Shown here piece after piece: positions 45,629 through 54,464 of a DNA stretch of 64,000 nt. The DNA comes from Parasutterella secunda. Lineage in GTDB: Bacteria; Pseudomonadota; Gammaproteobacteria; Burkholderiales; Burkholderiaceae_F. The stretch's first letter is position 1. Every line of letters starts with the position of its first letter. The notes under the pieces were generated by a model, which was given only the letters and a program-made list of their open reading frames with translations, did not search any database and was not told the origin of the DNA. Location: NCBI RefSeq assembly GCF_016901835.1, contig NZ_JACJKX010000006.1, positions 1 through 64,000 on the forward strand. Reading direction: 5' to 3'. The position numbers and the translations under genes are program-made.

Positions 45629-45807
45629 GTCGCCTAGTTCTAATTAGGATTTTGACATTACCCAATTATTCACTAGTCATATCTAAGTAGACCTCTTAAA
45701 TTCAATTGTCGACTAAATAACAAAGCCGACCTAAAATAAAAATGAAGGCTTGATTCTCAGATAAATCAAGCAAGTTAATTCGCTTGTGTTGAATAATCGA
45801 GACGTGA

Positions 45808-46300
45808 ATGGGCACTAAAAGTATTTACACCAAGCAAGAAAAGCAAATTGTCTTAGCCTGTTTTCGAGCAGGGTTAAGCGCCACCGCAGTCTCAACAAAA
45901 TTAGGCTTCCCAAACAGTGAAAAATTGGCGTGCCCTTTATTTTAAGCATGACAACTCCTGGGCTTCATTTGACGATGATGAATTCAAGCTTCGGCAAGAA
46001 GCATTGATGATGTTTAGGGAAGGACTGGGATATAAAAAAGTCGCTGCTAAATTAAAGATGCCACCATCCAAGATTAAATATTGGTATTTGCAGTACCGTC
46101 ATGAACAGCTAGCTTTCTTTGATGGCACTAAAAAAGCCTCAAAACACATCCCAGTCGAAGAAAGAATAAAAATATTGAATGATTACGCCATAACGACGCT
46201 TTCCAAGAAAGCCTTTTGCATATCAAATGGCATTTCAGTTGCCACCCTAAATAATTGGCTTAAAAAGGATATATCGTTTAACAATCTCAAAGGATTGTGA
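45808..46300 (+). pseudogene. Triple-HTH gene (IS150 OrfA-like) with a frameshift
   Basis: From the ATG at 45808 the first frame reads MGTKSIYTKQEKQIVLACFRAGLSATAVSTKLGFP and stops at 45945. The continuation TVKNWRALYFKHDNSW lies in the next frame from 45914, so one extra nucleotide near 45911-45914 breaks it. Two further HTH units follow (FREGLGYKKVAAKLKMPPSKIKYWYLQYR and KAFCISNGISVATLNNWLKK). It resembles IS150-type OrfA proteins, but no DDE transposase follows. Confidence 0.65.
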
Positions 46301-46496
46301 CTTCTTCTGCTCTTTCAACCAGAGCAATGTCATAGTTGTCATTAAGATAGTAGATCGTTTTTAAATTTGTTCGCCCCTGGTAAATGGCGAATTCTAAAAT
46401 GGCGTCATAAGGGGGATTTCTTTTAGCTTCTTGCCAACACTCTTCTTTGGTTCCGCGATAAAAGTCTTCGTAATGGTTTTGTTCAAGTACAAACAA
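46287..46496 (-). CDS. Small hypothetical protein, 69 residues
   Basis: MFVLEQNHYEDFYRGTKEECWQEAKRNPPYDAILEFAIYQGRTNLKTIYYLNDNYD has even, protein-like composition but no family I recognise. The start would be TTG at 46496 with AGAGG about 9 nt upstream. It overlaps the 3' end of the broken triple-HTH gene by 14 nt on the opposite strand. Confidence 0.4.
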   Translation of the reverse strand: MFVLEQNHYEDFYRGTKEECWQEAKRNPPYDAILEFAIYQGRTNLKTIYYLNDNYDIALVERAEEVTIL

Positions 46497-46537
46497 TGCA
46501 ACCGTACCTCTTTACCTTTGACTGAAAGAATGCTCTA

Positions 46538-46555
46538 AGTTTTGCCGGCAAAACT
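46538..46555. repeat. Intergenic palindrome AGTTTTGCC/GGCAAAACT, copy 1
   Basis: Perfect 18-bp palindrome between the 69-residue gene and the end of the large helicase gene. Same core as the 22-bp copies at 53613-53634 and 54293-54314. Confidence 0.8.
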
Positions 46556-46593
46556 CCGTTCAAATTTCAATAAAGGTTTTTACTTTAAATTGA

Positions 46594-49500
46594 TTAATTC
46601 CATTTTGCTAAGGTCTGGAATACTGTACTTAAATAATCTTTTGCCTCATCAACTGAAGTACCGGAACGAAGACTTTGTGGACATGTGCTCAAGAATTCCT
46701 CAGTATTGATAGGCCTATTAACTAAGAAATAGTTCATCATATTTGGACGCAACAGTCTCTTATCCGGATCTGTATCTGGATATTTCTTGGCTATTTCTTG
46801 AGCAATATGCTTTAGCGAACTTTCTATATCATCAAATCGGAACAATTCTTGATATGATTTTTCAACTTTTTCTTCATCCTGTTCTGTTTCAGTTGAACTT
46901 TTTTCAGCAAAATATTTGATGATTTCTTTTTCAACAGATTGATGATAGTTATCTGTCTCATTCATCGATTCATCTTGGTCAGAACAACTAACTTCCGTTT
47001 GGCAAATGTGATTAATCTCTTCAACTAAGTATCGAATAATAGCGTTAGAGTTTTGATACCAATCTGTAGACCAAACTCGTAAGATTTTCCAACCTAGTTT
47101 TTCGAGAATTTCTTGCCTTAATCGATCTCGCTCTCGAGCCGATGCGCTTGAGTGATAGGCGGCACCGTCACACTCAATGCCAACAATAAATTTATTTTTA
47201 TCTCTAGGATCAACAACCCCGATATCAATAAAATATCCTCTAACGCCAACTTGCGGAACACATTCAAACCCTTGAGCTCTCATTGCTTCAGCAACGGCTA
47301 TTTCGAAATCACTATCTGGTGCTCTATTTGTGTTGTAAATAACAGATTCAGGAATCTGTTTTGTATTACAGTATTCCAAGAAATCATGAAGAATCTTTGT
47401 TCCTCGCCCCTCAGTTGCCAACACATCACTTGCGTGCATGGAGGTGAAAACTTCCATTCTTTTCTTTGCACGACTGAACAAAACATTTAAACGTCTACCA
47501 CCCTTTTCCTGGGTAATAGGACCAAACCTTTGCGGAACTTTACCACCAATGCTTGCTGGACCATAGGTTAATGAAATGAAAATAACATCTCTTTCATCAC
47601 CTTGAACATTCTCTAGATTTTTAACAAACCAAGGCATCTCGGTTTGTGCGTTTTCATCTAACGCCCTCTGTATTTTCACATTATTAGCAGCGAGTACCTC
47701 TATTTCATTTCTTATACACTCACTCTGTGGTGCGTTCATAGCCACAACACCAACGGACTCTTCTGGGTTCTTTAATAACTGAATAATAACTGCCTTTGCA
47801 ATTTCCTTTGCTTCCTTTTTATTAGTACTGTGACCATCAAAAGTTCCTTGAACATAATGAAGCTGTATACCAAACTCATCGTTTTCAGTATATGGCGATG
47901 GGAAGACTGTCAGTTTCCCGTTATAGAAATACTGATTAGAAAATTCTATTAAACTCTGATGACGAGAGCGATAATGCCAATTTAAAGTACATCTATCAAA
48001 ACGATTCCACGCCGTATCAAGAATACTTTCTGATTCGTCAATAATGGTACGTTCGTCGTCATCATCGTTATTGATAGCATTTTGGAAGAAGTTTGTAGGA
48101 GGTAATTGCTGAGGGTCGCCAACAACAATTATCTGTTTCCCTCGGGCTATTAAACCGATTGCATCTTCTGGTTTAATTTGAGAGGCTTCATCCATTACCA
48201 CAACATCAAACAGAGCTCCTTTTGGTTGAAGATATTGAGCTGCAGTTAAAGGACTCATCATGAAGCAGGGCTTCAGCGCTGTTATTGCACCGGAAGCTCT
48301 CGAGATTAATTCTCTATTAGAAATGAGTTTTTTCTTTTTCTGAATTTCGTGTTCAATCAGTCTTAGGTCGGTATATTCGCTAACTCGAACGCCAGCGCAT
48401 CCAACCGGCACATTTTTATTAGTTAAAACCGCCCTAATTTCTTTAATATGCTGTTCCTGTAACTCTCGGTCTAATTTAGCAAATTTATTCTGCAACTGAT
48501 CGTGTTTAATATTGCGAATCTTGCTAATAGCCGGCTCCTCTGTAAGAATTTTTTCTGCTGAAAAATCATAAGCCATTGCTTTATAGGCATTTTCAAAATT
48601 ATCTAGGTCAATTTCACCATCTTGGATCTTAGTAACAACTTTGCCCAATCTTAGTTTTTTGGCATCTAAAAATTCAGAAGCAAAATTTAACCACTCGTAA
48701 AGTGTTTCTTTTCTTTCTAAGGCTTTATTATTTCGCAAAATCAATTCATCAATCTTTAGCTGACCCTCCCAAATTTTATTATTGGTCTTACTCTCATTGT
48801 AAAAATTGATACCTTCTCCATAGGACAATTTGAGAGGAGCTTCACACAATTGAATAGCTTGCAATAGCTTTGAATAGTCTTCAGGGTTGTGAACCAAAAA
48901 AGACTCTACATCTGACAATTTCGGTTGTTTTATCAAAGAACTTGTTTGGACTAATTCTTTTATATCCTGAAGCTTCTTATCGACTATCTCTTGAACTTGA
49001 TCCAATGAGAGTCCCCAATGATCTCGAGGCAATTTTTTAGATAGTTCCGAATAATTCCAATCCTGATATTTTTGATAGTAACGTTCCATAGTATCAATCC
49101 AGTCAACAAATTCACTGATTGATGCATCTGGTAAACATTTGAAGAGCTCTTCACACTGTTTAAAACTTTCAGTCACTTCAGACAGTACTTTTGGTAGTTT
49201 AAAAAGATCTTTCGAAATTTCTCGTTTGCATTTATCTTTTAAAAACTTCGAAACGTCATCAGCCTGTTCTAAAGTACTTCTTATTTGATCCCCAAAACTT
49301 AGTTGACCAAGATTGCTAAATATCTCCAATTCTGTGTCACTTAAAGACATTACATGTTGGATGTTTATTCTTTCTTCTAAAGAAAGAACTTCTCTTTGAT
49401 AGTCTGTTATTGTTTGGCACCAATTTATCACCCTTTGGATTTGGTCAAGGTTAGTATCAACCCCATTAATTAACTTATCAAATAATTCTCTATATATGGG

Positions 49501-52029
49501 GTTATTTATAAATTTACCTTCGCCATCTAAGTACTCAATCCATAGAGGCAGACTTTTTATTCCAATATCTAGACTTTTATCTTGCTTAAGTACACTTTTT
49601 ACTTTTGTACGTGCCTTACGCCAATCTGATTTAAGCCACGAAAATATAGAACTATCCTTAAGTAAATTAAAACACTTTTCTAATTCGTCACGCTGAGGGA
49701 CATCTGATAGATTAAAAATATCATTTAACTTACTTCTCTGGTCTTTTAAATTTAACAATTCCGTCTTAAATTCTTCGAAATCAAAATTAGCAAGTTCCTT
49801 ACATGTATTTCTTATATTTAATTTATTGACCAGCTTTTCCATTTCTGGAGCTTGATCAACTAAGTTAGCAAGAAATCTTAGGAAAGCCTTATTACCAAGG
49901 TTATCCTCGAGACGATTCAATGATAATTTCTTAAGTAAATGACGAACATTAGTCTCAATTTCCGTCAATTGGCTACCAAACTTCTGATTGTCTTCCAAAA
50001 TTGAAACCAATTCGGAAATAGTAGTTGCGTGTTTTAAATATTCCCCTAAGCAATTAAGTTTCAACTTTAATTGACGTAAATTCTCTCTATCAATGTTGCT
50101 GTACGGAACTTTTCTCTTGATCGCATTAAATTCCTTATAAATTTTTTCAAATTGGGTTACACATTTCTTTATGTCATGCGAACCGACCGTAAGGAGCAAT
50201 GACAAATCTGCACTTACCGAATTGTCCGACAAAGTAGGCAATTCTGAAAATGTTTTAATCAGATCATCCCAGTCCAATTGAGATCTTTGATTTAATTGAA
50301 ACTTATTACACAAGTCCTCTGTAATCTCTTTTGATTTCAATAAATCAGTATTCCATTTACTAAGGGCCTCTAATACTGGTGCTTCACTTGGTACTATTAT
50401 CCCAGCTAACCCCACACCATACCAGGGATGTTCATTTATCTTCTTAATATGTGCATTCGATAAAAGTTCTTGCGCGACAGATGTTAAGTCCTTAACCGCC
50501 GTTAAGCGAGAAAAGGACAAAAGTTGAGAGCAATTTCCTAGGTCAAATGCATCCGGTCGAATTCTTTCAGGATTGGGGAAATATCGCTTGTAACGAGCTG
50601 CAGACAATAAAATCTGCCCCTTTTTGACATTAGAATCCTCAAAATTTGAACTTACAGCCCTTATATAGTCATTCAATTTTTCCTTGTAATGTTCATGCTC
50701 GTTGTATAAGTTTTCTCTGTTTACTTCATCTAGACGCTCTGGCCTCATTTCTATGCGTTTTTTTAAGCTTTCGCGCAGGCTCTGTTTGTTTATTTGATCG
50801 CTATGCAGCTCCAAACAAAAATTACCAAGACCCAGCCCGTCTAATTTATTCTTAACTACCTTTAAAGCCGCAAGTTTTTCCGATGCGAATAAAACGCTTT
50901 TTCCCTGATATAGAAGAGCAGCTATTAAATTCGTAATCGTCTGTGATTTACCAGTACCAGGAGGGCCTTCGATAACTAAATTCCGTCCAAAGAGAGCTTC
51001 ATAGATGGCAGTTGATTGGGAATTATCAGCATCGAGAACCAAAGGAACAGATCTTTCAAAATCTTGAATTTCATCAATATTGGAAGCTTGAATTGATGAT
51101 TGTTCTCTATCTGAACCTAAAATCAATGTCTTTATATTTGGATTTTCCAATAATGAGTTTTCGCTCCATTTACTTGGATCTAAATCCTCATACATTGCTA
51201 GTTTCGTAAAATCCAGAATACTTATGCAGGCTCTATTTCTTACACGCCAGTAATAACCTGCATCAGCCAATTCCTCAGAAACTAACTTGAAATATTCGCT
51301 TGGATTGTAATTTCCGTTGAATTCCGGCAACTCAATCGCGAAATCATTCAATAACTTCTTTCTAAGTGTTTCGTTAAGAACAAATTCATCCTCTGCAACA
51401 ATGCTAAATTCATACCTATTCCCATGAGAACCCGCTGAGCGATCTAAACGTAATGGTGCAACTAGCAGTGGAGCTAAACACTTTTTCTTTGTTCTCTTTT
51501 GCTCTTCCCATGTCTGATCGAACCATTCCAAAAAACCTAAAACCAAGTAAAGTGCATTTGTACCAATTTCTTGAATAATGCTTTGTCGATTCAAGTAAAG
51601 TTTGTTGAAGTACAGCTCATAGTCTTCTGGAATAAACGTTGTTGTTAAAGAATGCCCTTGAAGAGCCGATCGCATTCCGTCTGGAATATCTTCTTCTGTA
51701 TTTAACCCACAAACTTCCGCCCACTTTTTTAGATCAATATGTTTTCTGTAATCAATTGGCTCAAGTTCTTCTATTTGCTCCAAAAGTTCTTGCGGTAATA
51801 GTTTATTTTGAATTAGATCTGATTTTCTAGGAAAAAATAAGGACCTAAATACGATTTTGTTCCCAACACTCAATTCTTTATAAAGCTCGTCAGGATGTGC
51901 AGTAGTTAAAGAAATAACCTTGCCTTTACTAGGTTTGAAATTAAGAAGCCGGTTTCTAAGCCCAAGATCTAAGAGCCTTCCACGAATTCCTTCCAAATAC
52001 TTCTTTAGATCAATTACATCTTCATTCAT
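46594..52029 (-). CDS. DUF4011-helicase-Vsr-like nuclease protein (Hhe-type anti-phage gene)
   Basis: The 1811-residue protein starts with a DUF4011 domain (RGRLLDLGLRNRLLNFKPSKG near residue 15). It has an SF1-type helicase split by a long coiled-coil-rich insert: Walker A EGPPGTGKSQ about 353-362, then VVMDEASQIKPED about 1274 and GDPQQLPPTNFF about 1297. Near 1560-1645 is a Vsr/PD-(D/E)xK-like nuclease (YFIDIGVV...GIECDGAAYHSSASARERDRLRQEILEKLGW). The order DUF4011-helicase-Vsr is that of hhe, a single-gene defence system. A helical C-terminal domain follows. AGGTG precedes the ATG. It is divergent from the two unknown paralogs at 52.4-53.6 kb. Confidence 0.85.
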   Translation of the reverse strand: MNEDVIDLKKYLEGIRGRLLDLGLRNRLLNFKPSKGKVISLTTAHPDELYKELSVGNKIVFRSLFFPRKSDLIQNKLLPQELLEQIEELEPIDYRKHIDLKKWAEVCGLNTEEDIPDGMRSALQGHSLTTTFIPEDYELYFNKLYLNRQSIIQEIGTNALYLVLGFLEWFDQTWEEQKRTKKKCLAPLLVAPLRLDRSAGSHGNRYEFSIVAEDEFVLNETLRKKLLNDFAIELPEFNGNYNPSEYFKLVSEELADAGYYWRVRNRACISILDFTKLAMYEDLDPSKWSENSLLENPNIKTLILGSDREQSSIQASNIDEIQDFERSVPLVLDADNSQSTAIYEALFGRNLVIEGPPGTGKSQTITNLIAALLYQGKSVLFASEKLAALKVVKNKLDGLGLGNFCLELHSDQINKQSLRESLKKRIEMRPERLDEVNRENLYNEHEHYKEKLNDYIRAVSSNFEDSNVKKGQILLSAARYKRYFPNPERIRPDAFDLGNCSQLLSFSRLTAVKDLTSVAQELLSNAHIKKINEHPWYGVGLAGIIVPSEAPVLEALSKWNTDLLKSKEITEDLCNKFQLNQRSQLDWDDLIKTFSELPTLSDNSVSADLSLLLTVGSHDIKKCVTQFEKIYKEFNAIKRKVPYSNIDRENLRQLKLKLNCLGEYLKHATTISELVSILEDNQKFGSQLTEIETNVRHLLKKLSLNRLEDNLGNKAFLRFLANLVDQAPEMEKLVNKLNIRNTCKELANFDFEEFKTELLNLKDQRSKLNDIFNLSDVPQRDELEKCFNLLKDSSIFSWLKSDWRKARTKVKSVLKQDKSLDIGIKSLPLWIEYLDGEGKFINNPIYRELFDKLINGVDTNLDQIQRVINWCQTITDYQREVLSLEERINIQHVMSLSDTELEIFSNLGQLSFGDQIRSTLEQADDVSKFLKDKCKREISKDLFKLPKVLSEVTESFKQCEELFKCLPDASISEFVDWIDTMERYYQKYQDWNYSELSKKLPRDHWGLSLDQVQEIVDKKLQDIKELVQTSSLIKQPKLSDVESFLVHNPEDYSKLLQAIQLCEAPLKLSYGEGINFYNESKTNNKIWEGQLKIDELILRNNKALERKETLYEWLNFASEFLDAKKLRLGKVVTKIQDGEIDLDNFENAYKAMAYDFSAEKILTEEPAISKIRNIKHDQLQNKFAKLDRELQEQHIKEIRAVLTNKNVPVGCAGVRVSEYTDLRLIEHEIQKKKKLISNRELISRASGAITALKPCFMMSPLTAAQYLQPKGALFDVVVMDEASQIKPEDAIGLIARGKQIIVVGDPQQLPPTNFFQNAINNDDDDERTIIDESESILDTAWNRFDRCTLNWHYRSRHQSLIEFSNQYFYNGKLTVFPSPYTENDEFGIQLHYVQGTFDGHSTNKKEAKEIAKAVIIQLLKNPEESVGVVAMNAPQSECIRNEIEVLAANNVKIQRALDENAQTEMPWFVKNLENVQGDERDVIFISLTYGPASIGGKVPQRFGPITQEKGGRRLNVLFSRAKKRMEVFTSMHASDVLATEGRGTKILHDFLEYCNTKQIPESVIYNTNRAPDSDFEIAVAEAMRAQGFECVPQVGVRGYFIDIGVVDPRDKNKFIVGIECDGAAYHSSASARERDRLRQEILEKLGWKILRVWSTDWYQNSNAIIRYLVEEINHICQTEVSCSDQDESMNETDNYHQSVEKEIIKYFAEKSSTETEQDEEKVEKSYQELFRFDDIESSLKHIAQEIAKKYPDTDPDKRLLRPNMMNYFLVNRPINTEEFLSTCPQSLRSGTSVDEAKDYLSTVFQTLAKWN

Positions 52030-52393
52030 GGCACACCTGATGGGATCTTATGAACTGATGATTTGTTCTGAATGTAACAATGGTAAGAATTGTAACAGTT
52101 TGAGCATTGAGTTGACGATGACTCTCGTCGAACCCTTTCAGCTTATTTATTAAGACATCAGAGGGTTTCAAGCAAAGATTACTGTTTTCTTGGTCAGACA
52201 TAAAGATCTTCAGAAAGAAATAAAAATCCGTTTTACCGATCAAACTCTAACTTTTTAATTTGTTCAGAACTTTTTTCCAAAATACTAGATCTTCCATCAA
52301 TTTGTGAGGTACAAAGAATGAATAACTTCATACATCTCATTCTGAAGCAGACTTTGATCTAATGATTAAAAGAGTCAATGGAGGAAATTTGCT
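52030..52393. other. Divergent intergenic region, 364 bp, no gene seen
   Basis: AT-rich spacer between the Hhe-type gene (minus) and the 194-residue gene (plus). I find no convincing palindrome, RNA fold or gene. It must hold promoters in both directions. Confidence 0.5.
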
Positions 52394-52978
52394 ATGTGTA
52401 ACTGCTACGATCCTCCCAAAAGAGAAGATCCTCCCCATGTTCCTGTGATGCCCGCTTCACTCGAAATAGAAACTAGAGAAATTGACGCCGGCTGGTGGGA
52501 TTGGAATATTCGTATTAATGAAGAAATCTTTGAAAACAACGGAATTGCCGCATGGAAGAACGATGAAAGCATACGTCGGCATTTCAACATTAAACTCTAT
52601 TGCAGCGAAGTCTACGATCCAATTCCAGAGCTGCACTGTTTTATAAGGAGGCTCATAGACAACTGTACTGACGAGTCCCCCGAGGTTTGGCGAGTGAACG
52701 AAGAAGGTCGAATAACAACATTTAAAGTCTGGACCCTTTCTTATAGGGTTTTACAACTTGAAATTGAAGCCAAAAGTGAACACGGACGTGAGGAGATTTT
52801 CTATCGATATGATCTTCTCGTTGACAGGCAATCTTTTATCGAGCTTTTTATGAAAACCTTCGGTGACTTTGGGACACAAGGTGGTTGGGGATGGCATTGC
52901 AATTCCATTTTTGAACAAGATGGCGAGGTTGACCCATCTAAAATCATTTTGGATAGCAGGAATAAAGTCAATCAATAA
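52394..52978 (+). CDS. Unknown protein, first of a tandem paralog pair
   Basis: The 194-residue acidic soluble protein has no family I recognise. It shares with the next gene PPxxPxMPASLEI near the N-terminus, GWWxWxxxINEEx, CSExxDPIPELH, VNEEGRIT(T/V)FKVWTLS, LVVDR-like sequence and GDFGxQGGWGW near the C-terminus. AATGGAGG lies 7 nt before the ATG. Position directly beside a defence helicase suggests a linked role, but nothing in the sequence proves it. Confidence 0.75.
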   Translation: MCNCYDPPKREDPPHVPVMPASLEIETREIDAGWWDWNIRINEEIFENNGIAAWKNDESIRRHFNIKLYCSEVYDPIPELHCFIRRLIDNCTDESPEVWRVNEEGRITTFKVWTLSYRVLQLEIEAKSEHGREEIFYRYDLLVDRQSFIELFMKTFGDFGTQGGWGWHCNSIFEQDGEVDPSKIILDSRNKVNQ

Positions 52979-53014
52979 TCCAAAAGATTAGAAAGTTAGA
53001 TGAGGAAGCAAGTT

Positions 53015-53599
53015 ATGTGCGATAGTTTTAACTTTGCAAAAAGAGAAGAGCCCCCCTATATCCCTTTAATGCCCGCTTCATTAGAAATATCAACACAAAA
53101 AATCGAGGCCGGCTGGTGGAAGTGGCTCATATCTATCAATGAAGAACTTTACGAAAACCATAAAGTTGTTCCATGGAGAAAGAAACAGCGCTCAAGACGT
53201 CAATTCCAATTCCAACTGCATTGCAGCGAGGCCTTTGATCCGATACCAGAATTACATTGGTTTTCCCGTGCACTGTTAACGAACGGTGGCGATGATAACG
53301 TCAAAATCTGGGAAGTTAACGAAGAGGGCCGAATAACAGTTTTTAAAGTATGGACGCTCTCTTGTAAGCTTTTACAACTTCAAATTGAGGCCACAAGAGA
53401 TCAGCTGGATTATCACTACGACCTTGTAGTTGACCGGGATGCTTTTATTTCACTCTTAATGAAAACTTATTGTGACTTCGGGAAGCAGGGCGGCTGGGGT
53501 TGGTACGGCGATCGCGTATTTGAAGAAGATTGGAATATGGAACCGGAAAGAATTATTGTGGATGACGGAGCAAAAATTAATTCGCACTCCAGTTCTTAA
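53015..53599 (+). CDS. Unknown protein, second of a tandem paralog pair
   Basis: The 194-residue paralog of the preceding gene is similar over its full length (about half of residues by eye). Conserved tryptophans and the acidic INEE and VNEEGRIT motifs are retained. The frame is open from 53000, but the ATG at 53015 aligns with the paralog's MCN start (here MCD). The intergenic distance of about 36 nt implies co-transcription. It ends just before a 22-bp palindrome. Confidence 0.75.
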   Translation: MCDSFNFAKREEPPYIPLMPASLEISTQKIEAGWWKWLISINEELYENHKVVPWRKKQRSRRQFQFQLHCSEAFDPIPELHWFSRALLTNGGDDNVKIWEVNEEGRITVFKVWTLSCKLLQLQIEATRDQLDYHYDLVVDRDAFISLLMKTYCDFGKQGGWGWYGDRVFEEDWNMEPERIIVDDGAKINSHSSS

Positions 53600-53612
53600 A
53601 TAGTCCGCGAAA

Positions 53613-53634
53613 AAAGTTTTGCCGGCAAAACTTT
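53613..53634. repeat. Intergenic palindrome AAAGTTTTGCC, copy 2
   Basis: Perfect 22-bp palindrome: AAAGTTTTGCC followed at once by its reverse complement. It lies between two convergent genes. Flanking sequence is not shared with the other copies apart from the A/T at the edge. Confidence 0.85.
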
Positions 53635-53704
53635 CACATCGTAAAAAAGGAGACTTCACTCCCCTCCCCTTTTTCTTTTTTGGTTTGTATCGATCTTTTG
53701 AGAA

Positions 53705-54205
53705 TTATTGTCTTTGTTCTGCATTCCAATCAGAAATAATTCCTGTCCGTTTATCAGCTTCAAATTCATACTTCATGCTATTAACCCAAAATTCCCCTTC
53801 CCAACGGGATCCCTCAGAGCGCAAACGAAGCGCTTTTACTTCGAAGCCTGGAACCCGGCGACTAATTTCTTTTATTAACCCATTCATTGAGTCAGAGACG
53901 GAAGTTTGTTTACCTATCCACTTCTCGTCCACTTCACAGTCTGCATCAATTATCAGACCTGTGTTTTTGGTTACTGAATAATCAAAGTCACCATAATTTG
54001 TTTCAAACTCAACTTGGAATACTGAAATTTGACCCTCACTATCTGACTGAACTTTGATGTTAAAAACATCCCGCATCGGGACACCAGCATTGTTTATAGC
54101 AATATCTAGGGCTTCATCTTTTGTGATGAGCGTCTGCGTGCTGAACGCACTAAAAGAGAGAAAACTCAAAACACAGAGTAATGGAATGAAAATCGAACGA
54201 TTCAT
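53705..54205 (-). CDS. Secreted PepSY-domain protein
   Basis: The 166-residue protein has a signal peptide (MNRSIFIPLLCVLSFLSFSAFS) and two PepSY-like units. The first is TKDEALDIAINNAGV...VFQVEFETNYGDFDYSVTKNTGLIID; the second is GLIKEISRRVPGFEVKALRLRSEGSRWEGEFWVNSMKYEFEADKRTGIISDW. PepSY domains are found in protease inhibitors and envelope proteins. No protease gene is adjacent. Confidence 0.8.
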   Translation of the reverse strand: MNRSIFIPLLCVLSFLSFSAFSTQTLITKDEALDIAINNAGVPMRDVFNIKVQSDSEGQISVFQVEFETNYGDFDYSVTKNTGLIIDADCEVDEKWIGKQTSVSDSMNGLIKEISRRVPGFEVKALRLRSEGSRWEGEFWVNSMKYEFEADKRTGIISDWNAEQRQ

Positions 54206-54292
54206 AGTGCAACCGATTTCAAACTATAACCTTCCTCTATTTTACGATCCAAACTCTTGAACTTTACGAGTATGGGTTTAATTTAAGAGATA

Positions 54293-54314
54293 AAAGTTTT
54301 GCCGGCAAAACTTT
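54293..54314. repeat. Intergenic palindrome AAAGTTTTGCC, copy 3
   Basis: The same perfect 22-bp palindrome as at 53613-53634, upstream of the PepSY gene and downstream of iaaA. Confidence 0.85.
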
Positions 54315-54416
54315 CGCATTAAAAGTTTGAAACAAAAAGCAATAATGCCACCGTCTGAAAGCGTGCTGTTGAACTGCAAGTCTATTGATGACTTAGCTGG
54401 GGGTTTTCTAATGACA

Positions 54417-54445
54417 GAAAAAAACCGCTCGGGTTTCGAGCGGTT
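54417..54445 (-). terminator. Terminator of iaaA (minus strand)
   Basis: AACCGCTCG (54423-54431) pairs with CGAGCGGTT (54437-54445). On the minus strand it is followed by a T7 run (54418-54424). Confidence 0.85.
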
Positions 54446-54464
54446 CAAAGGAGTCTAGAGCGCC

